Of a stretch of 20,000 nucleotides of DNA, positions 19,160-20,000 are shown piece after piece. The stretch spans positions 15,108,342-15,128,341 of the forward strand of contig CM022679.1 of NCBI GenBank assembly GCA_012295275.1, written 5' to 3'. The notes below the pieces were generated by a model. It saw only the letters and a list, made by a program, of their open reading frames with translations. It had not been told where the DNA came from and made no database searches. The DNA is from Chrysomallon squamiferum (Eukaryota; Mollusca; Gastropoda; Neomphalida; Peltospiridae). Each line of letters opens with the position of its first letter. The first letter of the stretch is position 1. Made by a program: the position numbers and the translations under genes.

Positions 19160-19780
19160 GCTGCACAATATTCAGTATTACTTGGGATATTTGACTATTA
19201 GTTGCAAAAAATTCTTTATATTTCAGTATTATTTAATAATAACTTAGTACACAATATTCAGTATTATTTGATATGAATTTTTCACTGTATTTCATTGTTA
19301 TTTAATAACAACAATATATTCAGTACTGGGTATGAAATATTCACTGTAATTTACTGTTATTCAACTACTGGAACACAATATTCAGTATAATTCAGTTTTT
19401 ATCGTAACGCTAGGTATAATATAGTTTTATTTGACTCACCAGGTATATTTTATTCAATACAATTTTGTGTTATTTGACTACCGGGTACACAATATTAGTA
19501 TAACTGAATTTTATTTGACTAACTTAGCATATGATATTAAATAAAATTTTCTTATTTGACTAATGGGAATACAACATTCAGTATGATTTTGTGTTATCTG
19601 ACTACTGGGTACACAATATTCAGTATAATTTATTTTTAGCTGACTAATGTAGCATATATCATTAAATAATATATTTTGTGTTATTTGACTACCGGGTACA
19701 CAATATTCAGCATGTTTCAGTGTTATTTGACTAGGGATATACACTACCTTCTGCTATCTTCAGTTGTGTTATAGGGTGAA
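19160..19780. repeat. 42-bp tandem satellite array
   Basis: Monomers begin with GACT at 19433, 19476, 19517, 19558, 19600, 19642, 19687 and 19729, giving periods of 43, 41, 41, 42, 42, 45 and 42. The typical unit is GACTACYGGGTACACAATAT, then TCAGTATAATTT and TTGTGTTATTT. Earlier units (19160-19430) share ACACAATATTCAGTAT but are more diverged and unevenly spaced. Scattered similar fragments reach back to about 18960. Confidence 0.85.
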
Positions 19781-20000
19781 CAATATTCTATTATTAACTA
19801 TCAAACAATAATTTTCAACAACTAGAAAAAAAATTAAACAATGAGATATGAAACTGATGGCTTACATGATATAAACAACCAATTATTTAACCATTAAGAT
19901 GTAAATAATTTAATACAAAAATTTATATTTTATAGCAGTATAGGCATGTATTGAAAAAAGGGGGAAAAAAAACCCCACCTAAATAAATATTTATGTAATG

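Noticed and set aside
19511-19744. Minus-strand frame with a repeated YCVPxSQITQN peptide
   Set aside because: The repetition comes from the 42-bp satellite, whose period is a multiple of three. There is no start context, domain or splice support.
19433-19770. CRISPR-like periodic array
   Set aside because: Units are contiguous and diverged along their whole length with no constant repeat and unique spacer. The genome is an animal's.

Overview
This window is AT-rich animal nuclear DNA carrying one clearly recognisable protein-coding gene on the + strand: an 11-exon protein disulfide isomerase of the PDIA1/P4HB type. All ten introns are GT-AG, coding exons are visibly richer in G+C than their surroundings, and intergenic DNA is full of microsatellites and homopolymer runs. 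A degenerate tRNA-derived SINE at 16384-16727 resembles elements I know from molluscs, so a lophotrochozoan, probably a mollusc, is the best guess. The species cannot be named from this sequence.

Layout. 1-2620: intergenic low-complexity DNA (T runs, TTTA repeats, a 70-bp homopurine tract, TATG and GT microsatellites) with no supportable gene. 2625-2860: a less AT-rich promoter and 5' leader with a near-consensus ER stress response element (CCAAT, nine bases, ACACG) and two CCACGT motifs. 2861-12081: the PDI gene, with joined coding exons 2861-3005, 4119-4316, 4735-4868, 5810-5947, 6631-6735, 7282-7407, 8638-8838, 9277-9397, 10576-10754, 11134-11223 and 12007-12081. These total 1512 bp and encode 503 residues. 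12082 to about 13830: a long 3' UTR with two long T runs, ending at an AATAAA with a GT-rich stretch after it. 13850-20000: intergenic DNA with several tRNA-derived SINE remnants, a 54-bp tandem duplication, TTA/AAT microsatellites and, at the right end, a tandem satellite of about 42 bp.

The protein has a signal peptide, a first thioredoxin domain with CGHC at 53-56, two redox-inactive thioredoxin-like domains (b, b'), an x linker, a second CGHC domain (394-397) and an acidic tail. It would oxidise and isomerise disulfides in the ER. The ERSE-like promoter element fits induction by the unfolded protein response.

The most notable points are these. The C-terminus reads HDPGEL, which looks like an HDEL retrieval signal split by a 6-bp Pro-Gly insertion. 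The introns that split the Tyr codon before each CGHC motif sit at identical places. Introns 7, 8 and 10 carry degenerate tandem repeats of about 100-115 bp. The distal satellite has a trimeric higher-order arrangement. I found no novel multi-gene system.
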